Shown piece after piece: positions 24,611 to 36,300 of a DNA stretch of 64,000 nucleotides. The stretch is from Nymphalis io. Lineage: Eukaryota > Arthropoda > Insecta > Lepidoptera > Nymphalidae. The notes below the pieces were generated by a model. It was given only the letters and a program-made list of their open reading frames with translations. It made no database searches and was not told the DNA's origin. Where the stretch lies: assembly GCF_905147045.1 (NCBI RefSeq), contig NC_065897.1:5905001-5969000 (forward strand), given 5' to 3'. Position 1 is the first letter of the stretch; each line of letters starts with the position of its first letter. A program made the translations under genes and the position numbers.

Positions 24611-27600
24611 GTATGTTCATGAAATTAATAATAATAAAAATTCATAAAATAAAAATTGTTTCTACAAAAAATTATGATTATATAAAATTAAAAATTGATT
24701 CAATTTTGAGGATTTTAATTAAGATTACGTAGTATATCAAGAAATAAATTACTAACTTATAATGATACATCTTACTTACTCGTAGTTCCTTTTACCTGTT
24801 ACCTGTAAAGTTCATAAATAATACATATACGGGAGGTTTCTGAACTAGAAATTAATCCTTCTAGTTTGAATAAAGGTTTTAAATCTAAATTAACAACGTA
24901 TTCTCAAATAAATTTTATAATTTTCAATATATAATAGCAAAATTAAACATATGTATATATGTATATATATTAAACATATGTATATGTAATAAAAAAGGGA
25001 AACTTTTTACTTTCCACCAAATTCCGAGTTCAAATTTCATGCGCCTAATATATTCTGTTTAACAAAGTGCCTAAGGAGACATGTAGCCAGTTTTCACGTA
25101 CATACCATTCTTTTTTTTAAATTTAAAATTGCATGTTCGCTAATTAACTACTGTTAACGATAATGTAATTTTGGATCAACTTATTTTTTTATAACCTCAA
25201 CTCCTCAACAATTTCAGGCAATATAACACGATGGGTTATTAATATTATTGTTTTTTTTTTGCTTTAAATTGATTTAAGTCATAGAGCGTTATGCAAAAAA
25301 CCTTTTCTCTGTTACGAAATTTTAATTTCTGTTCCCTATTCAAACTGAAATATTGGTTATATAATTTTCCCTGGTCCCGATTATTACATTTCGTTTTAAA
25401 TTATTACGATATTTCTTTTATTGAAATTTTAAATCTAATTAATTCCGTTCGAACTTTGTTTGCATTCATAACATTTTAATAATATTTCGTATGTATTGGT
25501 CCTATTAGTCTATTAAGTCATATAGTATATTAATAACTTACATATTAATATATGTATATTTCATCATGTATTCCCTTTGTACGAGTACGTGCAAGCATAT
25601 TGTAAATTATAAATTTCCACATATAATTTACACCGTGTTCGTTTTAGCCTGTTCATTGTTTTATTTTAATAAAACCGTTTAGAACTCTAGATAGTTTAAA
25701 ATTATTCTGAAGTTTGATATTGAATTCAGACAGTATTGTTCATATAAAAGCTAGTTATGAAAAAATTCAGAGTTTTTTTAAACTTTTTAATTAATGTTAT
25801 GTATTTTTTGAAGTTGGTTTTATTTATTGTTTTAAGTTTGAGTTCTAGTTATTCTCTCATCGATCATATGATCAAGTCGAAACTTTGTACGGGTGTTGTT
25901 GATAACGTACAATACGTATACGAGTCGTATCGAGTAATTCTTTGTTAAAAATATTAAGTCTCTGCAGACGTTCTTGATTATTGATTGGAATTTGATTATT
26001 TCAAATAATATTATATTCATAGCAAAACATAACACAAAATATTAGATTTTTTAATCTAATCGAAGATAATGTCCAAATTAATAACAATCCTTGAAAAAAT
26101 TATTGAACCTTGAAAACGTTTTAAAAGAGATTTATTCGCGCAGTATATAACCCCAATTTTTCATTAAGAAACAAATAGCATAAATTAAAATATTGACTGT
26201 CGCTTTTCAATATATACTTGATAATACGATGTATGTTCGTAAAAATATAAAATATGTTTATAGAAATTGTGTTTCTATAAATTATTACCAGGAACATGTA
26301 TAAGCTAGTTACGAAAGTTCAAAATTCATTTGTTGGACAATGCATACGAACAACAAAGGGTTCGCAGAAAACGTTCAATATTATTTAATTGAAAATTCAA
26401 AAATCTCGTTAAGATTTATTATATTAAAATAAGTGATGATAGATTTTTTGACAATCAATGAGTAAATTAATGCTTCTATTTGGAGTGAGGATTTTTGATA
26501 TTTGAATTTTTTTAATGACATCAATTAACAAATATAATACAAAACACATTTTTATTGTATTGTTCTTAAAATGGTATTTAGAAGATTAATCATGACAAAA
26601 TTATCATCAGTAATTTTACATATATTAATAAATATATTTTATATTTGAGAGAGATATCATGAGGAAAATGTCAAAGGGCGTGCGGTTTGACGTATTCACA
26701 CTGAGCTATAATTGGCTGGGTAGTAGGTATGACGGAGAAATCCCTCGCGTGGGATAAGTAGTTTTAATTAAAATATTTATACTTTTAAACAACTAATACA
26801 ACCAATATTACTTGTTGTTAAAATACTCGCTATATATGACTAATTATAAAATACTTGATTTCCATAGAAAATCGTATGGTACTCGCCTTCCGGCAACATT
26901 GTTGAAGGGCGCTCTGTTAAGAACACCAGGGTCTATGTAGAACGACCTAAAAATGAAACACTCGTAAGTAGCCTGGTGCCACTCATCATCCATAGCACCA
27001 AAATAGAAGATAGTGGCAACTGGACCTGTAAAGCTGGATCTCTTAGTGAAAAACTGGAAATACTTGTAGGTGGTGAGTAAAATAAGACAATATAATAACA
27101 ATATGCAATATAGTATACATTATTTATATAAAAGCGTGAGAATTTGTATGGTTTAAACGCGCTAATCTCAGTAACTACTTAAGATGGCCCAGTAATTAGA
27201 AAATGTCAATTTTCATATTGCGGTTTCAAGCTCGAGCAGGCTTCAAAAAGTATCCTGAGCTTCATTTGTGTTTATAATCTATCTTAAACAAAACATCATG
27301 AGGAACTTGCATGCGTCATATGAAATTCTGCCATCATCAAACAACCCAAGTCAGACTAGCGTAATGGAATACGTTTTAGAACCTTCTCCTTAAAAGGAGA
27401 TGAGCCCATCCTAAGTGAAATATTCACACGAATTACGAACAAGTTTTTTTTGTAAAGTAATTCCAATTTAAGTTATAATGATGATATGTATGATGATGAA
27501 ATACCACATATATATTTCTCTTTCAGAAAAAGTTAATCTAAATGTCAAGGAAGATAGTTTCATAGGAGAGGAAATGAAATCAGCAAAAATGGATTGCATA

Positions 27601-30600
27601 GCTAAAGGTTACCCAAAACCAGTGGTGCAATGGTACAAGGATTTAGTGCCTATCGTCGGTACGTACTGAAATGAAAATTTTGTAATATCACGATGCCAGA
27701 AGGAGACAATGACCAAATAAAAATTTTGCAAAAAGTGTTCTCAATTTCCAAACAAATTTGAATCGCTCGAAATAAGCCATATTATTTAAATTATTTCAGA
27801 TGATCATAAGAAATATATCGTAAGGAAAAGGGAAGACAACCATCAATTGGAAATTAGGAACTTGACACATCAAGACACCGGCGAATACACGTGCAAAGTG
27901 ACGCAAAAAGCGCTGTCCTATTACACCTACAAACGTGTTTTTCTGACAGTTCAACGTAAGTGAAATTATTTAATCAATAATAAATCCTGAGTATTTTAAT
28001 ACAGAATTAGATTGATATTATAAAAGCGACAATCTTTGCTTGTGTTAACTAAACCATAGCCTAGGACCTAGATAAAAGCAGTAGCATATTTTTTTTATTT
28101 TAAATTACGGCATTAGATCATATGCTTAAAATACACTCTATATTTTCCCATAAATCCCACAATTTTATGCGTACATATTATTATTTTATTATTTTTCGTT
28201 TTTCTAAGTCAAATAAAAATGTGATTAAGCTCAACAAGTTTTTGAACGACTTGGAACTATTAAGACTTAGCAAATATTTACAGTTTTTCGAGTAAAACAA
28301 CGAAAGTACAATATAACAATAATAATTTTATAACAGCATAAGTCACAAACTTGGTCGAGACTTAAGTAAAATTTAAATAGGAAAAATTAATTAGGAACCA
28401 TAAAGTCAAATGCGAAAAGTTATATTAAGATTCGCCAAGAAAAGTTTTATAAGTTAACAATCCGACTCAAGACAGGGAATATTTCATTCATCTATATCAA
28501 AAATTATAATCAAGTAACAAATATGTTTTTCTTATCGTTTTTAAAATAAATACATAGATACATTGTTGAAATTGGATAATAAAAGTCGGTCCAGTACTTA
28601 GTGTACAATAAAAAAAAATTAGCAACAGAAGGTAATTAAAAGTTTTAGAAAATTAAGAGGATAACGAAATAAAATTAAACTTAAAAAAAAATTAATATAA
28701 ACTTACAATTGCAAATAAAGTTTATTTATATATATATATATATATATGTACGTTCATCTTTTTAAGACCAATTGCTGATTGCTCTATAAAAAATTATCTT
28801 AGTTCCAACAATTTCAACTGCACACAGATGGTCTTTAAGAGATTTAGAGCTTAAAAATAACTTATCACGAGCTGTGGTTGGACAAAAAAAAGAGAAATTT
28901 TCTATCTGCTTAATATTTTAGCATAATAAATAATAAAAGATTAAAAAACTTTTCATTTAGTTTATGACAATCACAACTACCGAATGGAATGTGGTCGGAC
29001 AACCTTTCTGTTCCTGTTTAAATTTTCAAAATTATTTTGAAAAAACGGTTTTGACGATGAACAAACTTCTTTATCACCATGCTTATTTTTGACCAATGGT
29101 TAAACTATTGAATTTTAGATAAGCCTGTTATTGTCAACCATGATACTAATGAGGTCTACTACACCAAGTACAGCAGTGAAGAGGTCTACGCTATTGTGAA
29201 CAAAACGTAAGAATCTCAAACACACTCGTATGTTCTATGAATACATACTAATTTCAGTAAAATTATGAAGTTTACTGACTACATAGAAATAACATTGTTT
29301 AAAAGCCTTTAACAAAATGTATATATTTGTAGTTTACAAATATATACATTATGTTATATTTATAAATTATATAATAATATCCTGGGAAATTATTCACACA
29401 CAGCCATCTGATACCAAATTAAGCAGAGTTTGTGCTATGGAAACTAAACAACTGATATACTACATACACTACTTTTCTTTTGTAAATTCATACATAATTA
29501 CAACCAGACTTAGGACAAAGAGACATGTTCATGCGCACAAATTATAAAGAATAAAAGTCGTTGTAACGTTATTATTTTTTTTTACTAGAAAAAACATTAC
29601 GTGCAGTGCTATTGCGAGCCCACCTCCAACTTTCCGTTGGAACAGGCGTCAAAATGGTTTCGATGGGGACGCGATTGAAGATGAAGAAACGGTAAATGTT
29701 TATTTTAATAACAGACATTTGTGTTAGAAAAAGTGTTACTAATAATAAAAATGGATTTTATACGTCTCTTTAATTTTTTTAAAACGTTATAATACGATAA
29801 ATATTTTCAGGTCTTAAACTCTGCCGATGGTACTACTTCGGTCTTACAGCTGAGGGTTTACAATGAAACTTACCTGGGCGAATATAAGTGTTCTGTTTCT
29901 AATGATATGGGTCACGTCTCCATTGTTTTTGACGTCCAATTGGGAAATAAACCAAACCCACCAGACTCCGTAAGTCTCAGAACATTTAGTATTTATTAAA
30001 TATTTCCATCATTTGATTTTTATTATGCTTGATTATACCTGTCGTCTCACAAAATTTATTTTATTATGAAGTCCTTATTTCATATTCATCGGATACGTTT
30101 TATTTAGCAGTTCCGGTATCTGGCTCTTTTCTAGATATACCATAACTAAAGATTTGTTATTTTGGTAATCATTATTTTTATATTTTGCTAACCCATACTA
30201 TAATTAACCAAATTTACAATTCTAAACGCAAAATCATATTTGAAAATATAAGTTGTATAAGAAACATTTTAGTTAAATAAAGGAGATTTTTCAATTTGGG
30301 TGTAACGAGTTAGAAGTCAATTTTACTCAATATAGGAACCCTTTTCAATGTGGACTAGATGATAATTCTCGTAACATTTACCCATAATTTTTACCCTTAA
30401 TATAAACTTCAAATACGATAATAGGGAAGCTATTGTATAATTGTATTCTTAATAAAATCATCTACAACTAGTCTTGTCAAAAAAATATTTTGTGTCCAAA
30501 TACATCACATTGACATGATTTTAGGTGAACTTCATGTACGCTACGGCTTCTGAAATGACCTTCAACGTCACTTGTTCAACGTGCAATATGGCGATTGAAG

Positions 30601-32607
30601 AAGAAGACAAGTCTCCGGATCCCAAAAATCTTACAGTTATCGGTAAATATTTATAGGCTCCGGAATCTAAAGGAAGATTATTAAGCTGTTTGAAAAAGTC
30701 GATGTAATCTTATATACATAAATATGCTTTTAATATTTATCGTATACTAGATGTACGTCCCGAACTCGTACGACTTCTTAACTTAATCGGAGAAAAAGGC
30801 CTTTGTACAGTAATATAAACAGGCTCAAAATAATTCAGTGCGATATAACTACTAGCAAATAAACTGTCTGTGAAGTACAATATGTTCATACAAATAGCCT
30901 AAAAGTAAGCCATGATTAAATATCATCCTTATTTGTCCCAATGCCGTTCAAAGGCCTTTTCTGTTAAAGAGAATACTGAGCTTAATCCAACACGGTTAAG
31001 CAAATTAAAGTGTTAGAAATTATACCAACCCATGTAGGTTTCACTGAGTATAGGATTAACTGAAAACACAAATTTACTTAGTACCTTCTATTCATTTAAA
31101 GCATACTTGTCTGAATTAAATACCTATAATTTTAATTCATAGAGGAATTAAAAGAATTTACTTTTTACTTATTTATTTAGACCACTTACAGATTTGTTTG
31201 AACTTTTTATTAATTAGTATTAAATACATAACGTCTTGCATATTGTGATATTTATTTTCACGTAATAAACCTCTTCTCGTATTATAAAGTTACAAAACTA
31301 AATATTCCATATATAATTCTGTACCTCATATAACGGTACAAAGTCTTTACCAAATTATTTTTGTTAGTGTTCCATCTTAATGTACCTTAAAAAATATTGT
31401 ACATCTATATTTTTCTTGGTTTTTCATATATATATATATAATTTTGCTAGTGTTAAAATCTGTGTGTATGTATGATATCAAAACAAATCTCAGCCACAAA
31501 AAAATATTAACGAAATTTAATTATATTTTTTCATGTTTACAGGTTATTCATTCCAGCTCGTTCCATTCCAAGAAAATTATCCCGCGGATTGGGATGCAGC
31601 CACGGAATTCAAAGTTGATATTGTATGGCCTAACGGTAATTACACATTTTTATTTTTAATCAGCTAAATATTGTTAGATAGTTGTAGAATATCTCTTTTT
31701 TTAATAAATAAACTATAAACGAATGCTTGCCCTTGTGTTACAGAAGCAAAAAAATAATAATTTGACGGTTTTTTTATTGCCGACCTGCCTGACGTAAATC
31801 CTACTTAGGGATGCTTTTGTTGGTCTGTGATGTTGTGGCGTAAAGGGCTTTCTTTTTCGCTGGAAAAACGCATTTACGCGTTTCCCCCACATTTTTGGGA
31901 CTCGCCGCCGCTGAAGGCGCCGGAATACCAACTAAAAAACCAGCGATACCCACTTCGTCTTTTTGAGGGGGCGTCACGGGATCGCTTGTGCATTCTACCT
32001 ACCACACCAGTGGTTGGCCCGCTTAAGCGGGCCTCCATTCCTAGAGGAGTTCCCAGTGTACGGAGTACCCTATTAACCCCAGCGGCGCTTACTGTGGGGG
32101 AAGAAGGTGCGCATAGCGTCGGCGCCTCCTCCCCGGTCTTCTTCGGCGGAGCAGGTCAACGGTGGCACTCGCCTCACACTCTCGTTCCGTGACCTCCTTC
32201 TGCGATATGATACTCTCGCAAAAAGAGACCATCTTCATCCAAGTGACGTAAAGGGTTAATAATTGATGGAAGCAAACGTTTTTTTACCTGTATCACTAAA
32301 GCAATGTACCTAATTAACAATAAATTATGAGCCCAAATACGAATGTAATAGAATTTATATAAATCTCTTGATCTCTAATATAGAGAAAATATTTAAGGTT
32401 TTCAAATTCTTATCCACAGAAACGTTGTTCACTGTGGGTCCGCTGGCCAACAAGACAACTTACCACGTGCGTGTGAGCTCGCGCAACGCAGCCGGCACGT
32501 CAGAGTGGGTGGAAGTGTCACCGAACCCCTCAACGAGCTTCGCTGTCAAACTTGTCGTGTCCATCGTCCTCCTGTTCGGCGCCTCGGTGTTCACGCGTTG
32601 TTATTAA
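24495..32607 (+). CDS. Ig/FnIII cell-adhesion protein (NCAM/fasciclin-2-like), 10 exons, 5' end missing
   Basis: Exons read on the + strand: 24495-24610, 26868-27072, 27527-27658, 27800-27955, 29119-29206, 29589-29691, 29811-29969, 30525-30642, 31543-31635 and 32420-32607. All junctions are AG/GT and the joined frame stays open for about 452 residues. Ig1 is about residues 12-107, Ig2 108-203 and Ig3 204-310; each has the Cys...Trp...Cys core (for example YCKG, VWY, WTCKAG; DCIAKG, VQWY, GEYTCKV; ITCS, FRW, GEYKCSV). One FnIII domain (about 318-425) ends in YHVRVSSRNAAG. The last 20 residues are hydrophobic (KLVVSIVLLFG) after a Ser/Thr-rich stretch, suggesting a GPI-anchor signal. There are about ten N-glycosylation sequons. 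The first exon begins in phase 1, so a signal-peptide exon must lie upstream; I could not identify it. The gene is a convergent paralogue of the one at 37207-47115. Role in neural adhesion or recognition is inferred from family. Introns over 300 bp hold AT-rich DNA plus the repeats listed separately. Confidence 0.9.
26868..27072 (+). CDS. exon, second half of Ig1 (+ gene)
   Basis: Acceptor TTTCCATAG, donor GTGAGT; phase 0 to 1; 205 bp. It carries KIVWYSPSGN (Ig tryptophan) and EDSGNWTCKAG (second cysteine). The paralogous exon is 202 bp with the same phases. Confidence 0.9.
27183..27420 (+). repeat. SINE family B, old copy in an intron of the + Ig gene
   Basis: Recognised by AGATGGCCCAGTAATTAG, AAAACATCATGAGGAAC and AACCTTCTCCTTAAAAGG. 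Strongly diverged. Confidence 0.6.
27527..27658 (+). CDS. exon, first half of Ig2 (+ gene)
   Basis: Acceptor CTCTTTCAG, donor GTACGT; phase 1 to 1; 132 bp, exactly the length of its paralogous exon. It encodes KMDCIAKGYPKPVVQWYKD, the classic I-set first half. Confidence 0.93.
27800..27955 (+). CDS. exon, second half of Ig2 (+ gene)
   Basis: Acceptor TTATTTCAG, donor GTAAGT; phase 1 to 1; 156 bp. It encodes LEIRNLTHQDTGEYTCKV, the conserved D-x-G-x-Y-x-C motif. It is 33 bp shorter than the paralogous exon. Confidence 0.93.
29119..29206 (+). CDS. exon, start of Ig3 (+ gene)
   Basis: Acceptor AATTTTAG, donor GTAAGA; phase 1 to 2; 88 bp. It encodes HKPVIVNHDTNEVYYTKYSS and on to an NKT sequon split by the donor. 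The paralogous exon has the same phases and is 61 bp. Confidence 0.85.
29317..29349. repeat. perfect 15-bp inverted repeat (intronic hairpin)
   Basis: ATGTATATATTTGTA at 29317-29331 and its exact reverse complement at 29335-29349, separated by GTT. AT-rich, so it may be fortuitous. Confidence 0.8.
29371..29540 (-). repeat. SINE family S, 3' part, in an intron of the + Ig gene
   Basis: On the - strand it carries GAACATGTCTCTTTGTCC, CATAGCACAAACTCTGC and CCAGGATATTATTAT, matching the 13266 and 50080 copies. The tRNA head is missing. Confidence 0.65.
29589..29691 (+). CDS. exon, middle of Ig3 (+ gene)
   Basis: Acceptor TTTACTAG, donor GTAAAT; phase 2 to 0; 103 bp. It encodes KNITCSAIASPPPTFRWN (first Cys and Trp of Ig3) and ends at EDEET. 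In the paralogue this exon is fused to the next one. Confidence 0.9.
29811..29969 (+). CDS. exon, end of Ig3 (+ gene)
   Basis: Acceptor ATATTTTCAG, donor GTAAGT; phase 0 to 0; 159 bp. It encodes SVLQLRVYNETYLGEYKCSV with the second Ig3 cysteine, then the PNPPDS linker into FnIII. It is preceded by a 119-bp intron that the paralogue lacks. Confidence 0.92.
30525..30642 (+). CDS. exon, first FnIII strands (+ gene)
   Basis: Acceptor TGATTTTAG, donor GTAAAT; phase 0 to 1; 118 bp. It encodes MTFNVTCSTCNMAIEEEDKS. The usual core tryptophan of FnIII is absent; a C-x-x-C pair stands at that place. Confidence 0.82.
31543..31635 (+). CDS. exon, middle of FnIII (+ gene)
   Basis: Acceptor TGTTTACAG, donor GTAATT; phase 1 to 1; 93 bp. 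It encodes YSFQLVPFQENYPADWDAA and ends in VDIVWPN. The paralogous exon is 138 bp. Confidence 0.85.
31780..32250. mobile_element. GC-rich mobile fragment inside an intron of the + Ig gene
   Basis: A sharply bounded GC-rich block (for example CGCCGCCGCTGAAGGCGCCG, GGCCCGCTTAAGCGGGCC) in an AT-rich intron. A 121-codon + frame crosses it but has no recognisable domain. The - strand reading ends near TCGGCAATAAAAAAACC, like a retroelement tail. A related 45-bp piece lies at 49190-49236 in opposite orientation. Class is undetermined. Confidence 0.55.
32420..32607 (+). CDS. terminal exon, end of FnIII and C-terminal anchor (+ gene)
   Basis: Acceptor TATCCACAG, phase 1; stop TAA at 32605-32607. It encodes TTYHVRVSSRNAAGTSEW, typical of FnIII strands F-G, and then a hydrophobic tail (VSIVLLFGASVF) ending TRCY. 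The tail looks like a GPI signal or a tailless membrane anchor. Confidence 0.93.
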
Positions 32608-34908
32608 TTTTATTATAAAGGATCGAGCTTATTTCTTAGAGCGATTTGAATTGCGGTGTTTTAGTTTTACTGTAAATAATTCAGTTTAATGATTATATAC
32701 AATGTAATGTTCGTTGAATTTTCTCAAGTCTCGAGCGGCTATTCGATGTCAACCGCCAATAATTGCTTTCAAGAATAGATTATTGCTAATTATTTATTTT
32801 GTTAACATTTTTTTGAGTCATATTATTTTTACGACATCGCAAAAATATTTGATGCATTGGAATTAAAGAGGTAAACCAATATTTGATGACGTCATTCGCA
32901 CCTCAGAAAAAAAATCCTAAAAATATAGTTTATTATTATTAAGTCACATTTTTAGCTGTTAACCCATTTGAATAATCGAAAAACATTCCAAGCAAACCGT
33001 AGATAGAAAAAATAATTATTAAATTGTGTGTATAAATTCATAAAAGTGTTCACTTTATTAATATCACAATGTTATAATTTAAGATTTAATTATTATTACA
33101 ACAAAAACGTCATATATGACAGAGAGGAAGAAAACTGTAGCTATAATTTCATTTTTAATAACACATATAATATTAATGACCAAAACATAACTTATGTGAA
33201 TAACAGCTTAATATATTGCAAAGCGCATGTTTTATGTATGTATGTTATTTGGTGTGTATACATTAAACATAATGTTCATTGTTTTATATGTGTGCGTACT
33301 ATGTCTTAAATATTTTTTAGGTAAATAACTATTGGAAATATTTAAAAACATAGAATAAGTATACAATTATGAATCAAATCATGATTAAGTGGTCTAAATT
33401 GTTATTAAGCTGTTTCTAAAATAGCTTCAAGCATCAATGTACTGCTTTAAAACAAGACGATATTTTTTAAATAAATACATCTTAAACATACTCAATTTAA
33501 AGCGAACTGTTCATCTAATAGAACATTGATTTTAAATTTTTAAAAAACATTATAAATGTACGCAGACACATAATACATATGTTGGTAACTTTGTCAATAA
33601 TCAAAATATTATTCGATTGTTTAAAATATATAAAGCACTTCTTAAAAAAAAGAACTACATTTCGTCCACGTTGTGACTTCCGCTTTTGATAGAGTTATGT
33701 AAGATTGATACAATTTGTTTGTCGTTACCTATATGTCAATTTCATTTCATTAAAAAAAATAGACAATAAGCTTCTACATTATTATAATCTTTTCTGTAAT
33801 ATTATTTGGTTTGTTTAACGACAATTATTATATATCAATATGCACTAGTGTTGCTACCTTAAAAATATATAATAACTCTCGTATATATTCAAAATAAGAA
33901 TAGATCTCACACGAATTTCTCTTATGTATGAAATATTAGTTATTTTCGTTTTTATTCACCTTATATTTTATACTCAAACTGACACAGATTATCATTACTC
34001 TTAAGATATAAGTATCAGACTGTAGTAGTAGCACGTTATGGAGCAGATTGTACTCTCTGCTTGATATGTCGTCGCATTGTAAATATAAAATTAAATGTTG
34101 TACGCTTGTAATATTTAATTGTATAGTATTTTTAATGGATGTGCAATTCAATTTAAATTGTGTTTATGGAGGTTGATTGTTATAAATTATATAAAAATAT
34201 CCCTTCTATGCATGCTTTATTTGACTACTACGCACTATTGTTTCGGTGGATTAAAGTTTTAAAAACAACAAATCACAATCCATTTTGTTTTTTAATCAAC
34301 CAATAACAAGTAGACAGGCTTCTGATGACATTTACTACTTTATATAAATATATTTATTTCAAATCTTTAATTACAATATATAAATTTTAAAAGGAGCTAC
34401 TCATCTATTGCTGATGAAGATTATATATTATATTACATTACGCTATGACCTACGGGGGCGGAGTAGTAACGATATATAGAACAGCTAATATAAATCAGTC
34501 GCCATGAACACAACTATTTTTCAAGGATTGCACTTATATTTATGTTTATTAATATTAGGATGTTATTATTTGATGTTAAAAATTAAAAACTCTAAATAAA
34601 TTTAGACGATGACAATATTTAAATTACTTCAAACCAGTGTATGCTTTTGCCGCTTTTGATACAATTCCTACTATTTATACCTGATATATCGTGTGTTGAA
34701 TACTATATCTTGTAATGTTTACGGATCGATAACGGTTAAATATTTACACTTCATGAATGATTTTGAATTCGACACCTATTAAAATTTCCGTCAATTTTAT
34801 AAAGTATTAATTACAAAGTCTAATTCAATTATAGGTAGCGTATACAGGAAGACTGAATTTCTTCAATTTTTGCGTTTTACTATTACATATGTAGGTATTA
34901 TCATTTTT
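32608..34908. other. 3' UTR of the + Ig gene and convergent intergenic DNA
   Basis: AT-rich, with the polyadenylation candidates noted above. No exon or repeat recognised. Confidence 0.5.
32862..32867 (+). promoter_or_regulatory. candidate polyadenylation signal ATTAAA for the + Ig gene
   Basis: This is the first polyadenylation-like hexamer noted, about 255 bases after the stop. A canonical AATAAA occurs at 33470-33475. Either could be used; transcript ends are needed to choose. Confidence 0.25.
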
Positions 34909-34916
34909 TATGAATG

Positions 34917-35222
34917 CCGAGATGGCCCAGTGGTAAGAACGCGTGAATCTTAACCGATGATCATGGGTTCAAACCCGGGCAAGCACCACTGAATTTTCAT
35001 GTGCTTAATTTGTGATTATAATTCATCTCGTGCTTTACGGTGAAGGAAAACATCGTGAGGAAACCTGCATGTGTCTAATTTCACTGAAGTTCTGCCACAT
35101 GTGAATTCTACCAACCCGCATTGGAGCAGCGTGGTGGAATAAGCTCCAAACCTTCTCCTCAAAAAGAGGAGAGGAGGCCTTTAGCCCAGCAGTGGGACTT
35201 TCACAGGCTGTTACGGTTACGG
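34917..35222 (+). repeat. tRNA-headed SINE (family B) with 8-bp target duplication
   Basis: Complete, from CCGAGATGGCCCAGTGG to GGCTGTTACGGTTACGG. Flanked by TATGAATG at 34909-34916 and 35223-35230. Confidence 0.9.
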
Positions 35223-35230
35223 TATGAATG

Positions 35231-35893
35231 ATATATATAATATATAGAAATTTATTAAACGATTTTCTGTTGTTAAGCTTGAAAAGCGCGTATGTCCCTG
35301 CCAAGTCCCATAGGGGCGGTATTACCATTAGAAACACGAATTAAACACTGTTATTCCCATATCGTACTTCCTTTGAGCAGTTTCAATTACAGAAACGTCT
35401 TATGTCAATGTATATATGTCAATGGTTATCTCGCTCTTAATGTAAACAAATTGTTAATTACCTAACATACACTGATTCTGCTGATATTAAAGGTGGTTTA
35501 TAAAATAATATGTTTTTTTTTATATTCCTACTTTTAAAAGTGCCAAGATTCAATCAAAACGCTAATTATAAAAAAATTAAGTTGAACCCTCTTCAAAAAT
35601 ACCAGAAAATAACTTAAAAGTTAAAAATTACACCATTTTTTTGTTTTTAAAGGTTGTAATATAATCAACGTGGTGTATTACTTAGCAATTTAATTTAGCT
35701 TATTATTTAAGTTTATTTCATTGGTAAGTGTATGCTGCACTTGTTAAAGTGTTAAATGACTACGCAAATCATAATATAGAACCAATTGAAGTACTTACAA
35801 ACATCTATACACCGGTATCTACTTCGTTACTATATCTTACTACAGGCACTCATGTGAAGTCAATACTTCTAATATGTTTATTAAAATTTCTGG
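35231..35893. other. intergenic, no gene seen
   Basis: AT-rich, between two SINEs. Confidence 0.5.
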
Positions 35894-35904
35894 TATTATA
35901 ACTA

Positions 35905-36289
35905 ACTTGACTGCCTCGTTGGTCTAGTCGCTTGATATAAGGCCGCAGACCCGGAGGTCCTGGGCTCAATTCCCAGGTCGAGCCAATAAAAAGTTATTGG
36001 ATTTTTCTGTCAAAAAATTCTCAGTAGCAGCCCGGAGTCTGGAAGTTGGAAGTGTGAACACTCCCGTGCCTCGGAAAGCACGTAAAGCCGTTGGTCCTGC
36101 GCCTGAACAAGAGTTCAGGACCGGAAAGATCCGGTCGTGTCGGATTGCCGTCCCATCGGATTATGAGTGTTAAGGAATAGAAAGTGCACTAGTGCTTGCG
36201 CACACACTTGTGCACTATAATATCTCCTGCGTAGTTGGCTAATCTCTCTTGAGATTGGCCGCCATGGCCGAAATCGGTCTGGAGGACAC
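35905..36289 (+). repeat. tRNA-headed SINE (family A), full length, with 11-bp target duplication
   Basis: Head TTGACTGCCTCGTTGGTCTA, B-box-like GGCTCAATTCCC, body to GGCCGCCATGGCCGAAATCG. Flanked by TATTATAACTA at 35894-35904 and 36290-36300. An inverted pair of GAGTTCAGGACC-type words at about 36100 is internal. Confidence 0.92.
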
Positions 36290-36300
36290 TATTATAACTA

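Noticed and set aside
31827..32192. 121-codon + strand ORF as an extra exon of the Ig gene
   Set aside because: Not Ig or FnIII; splicing 31635 to 32420 gives a continuous FnIII domain, and the block looks like a mobile insert.
33028..33309. 93-codon + strand ORF after the Ig gene
   Set aside because: Asn/Tyr/Ile-rich translation of 3' UTR or intergenic DNA; no family resemblance.
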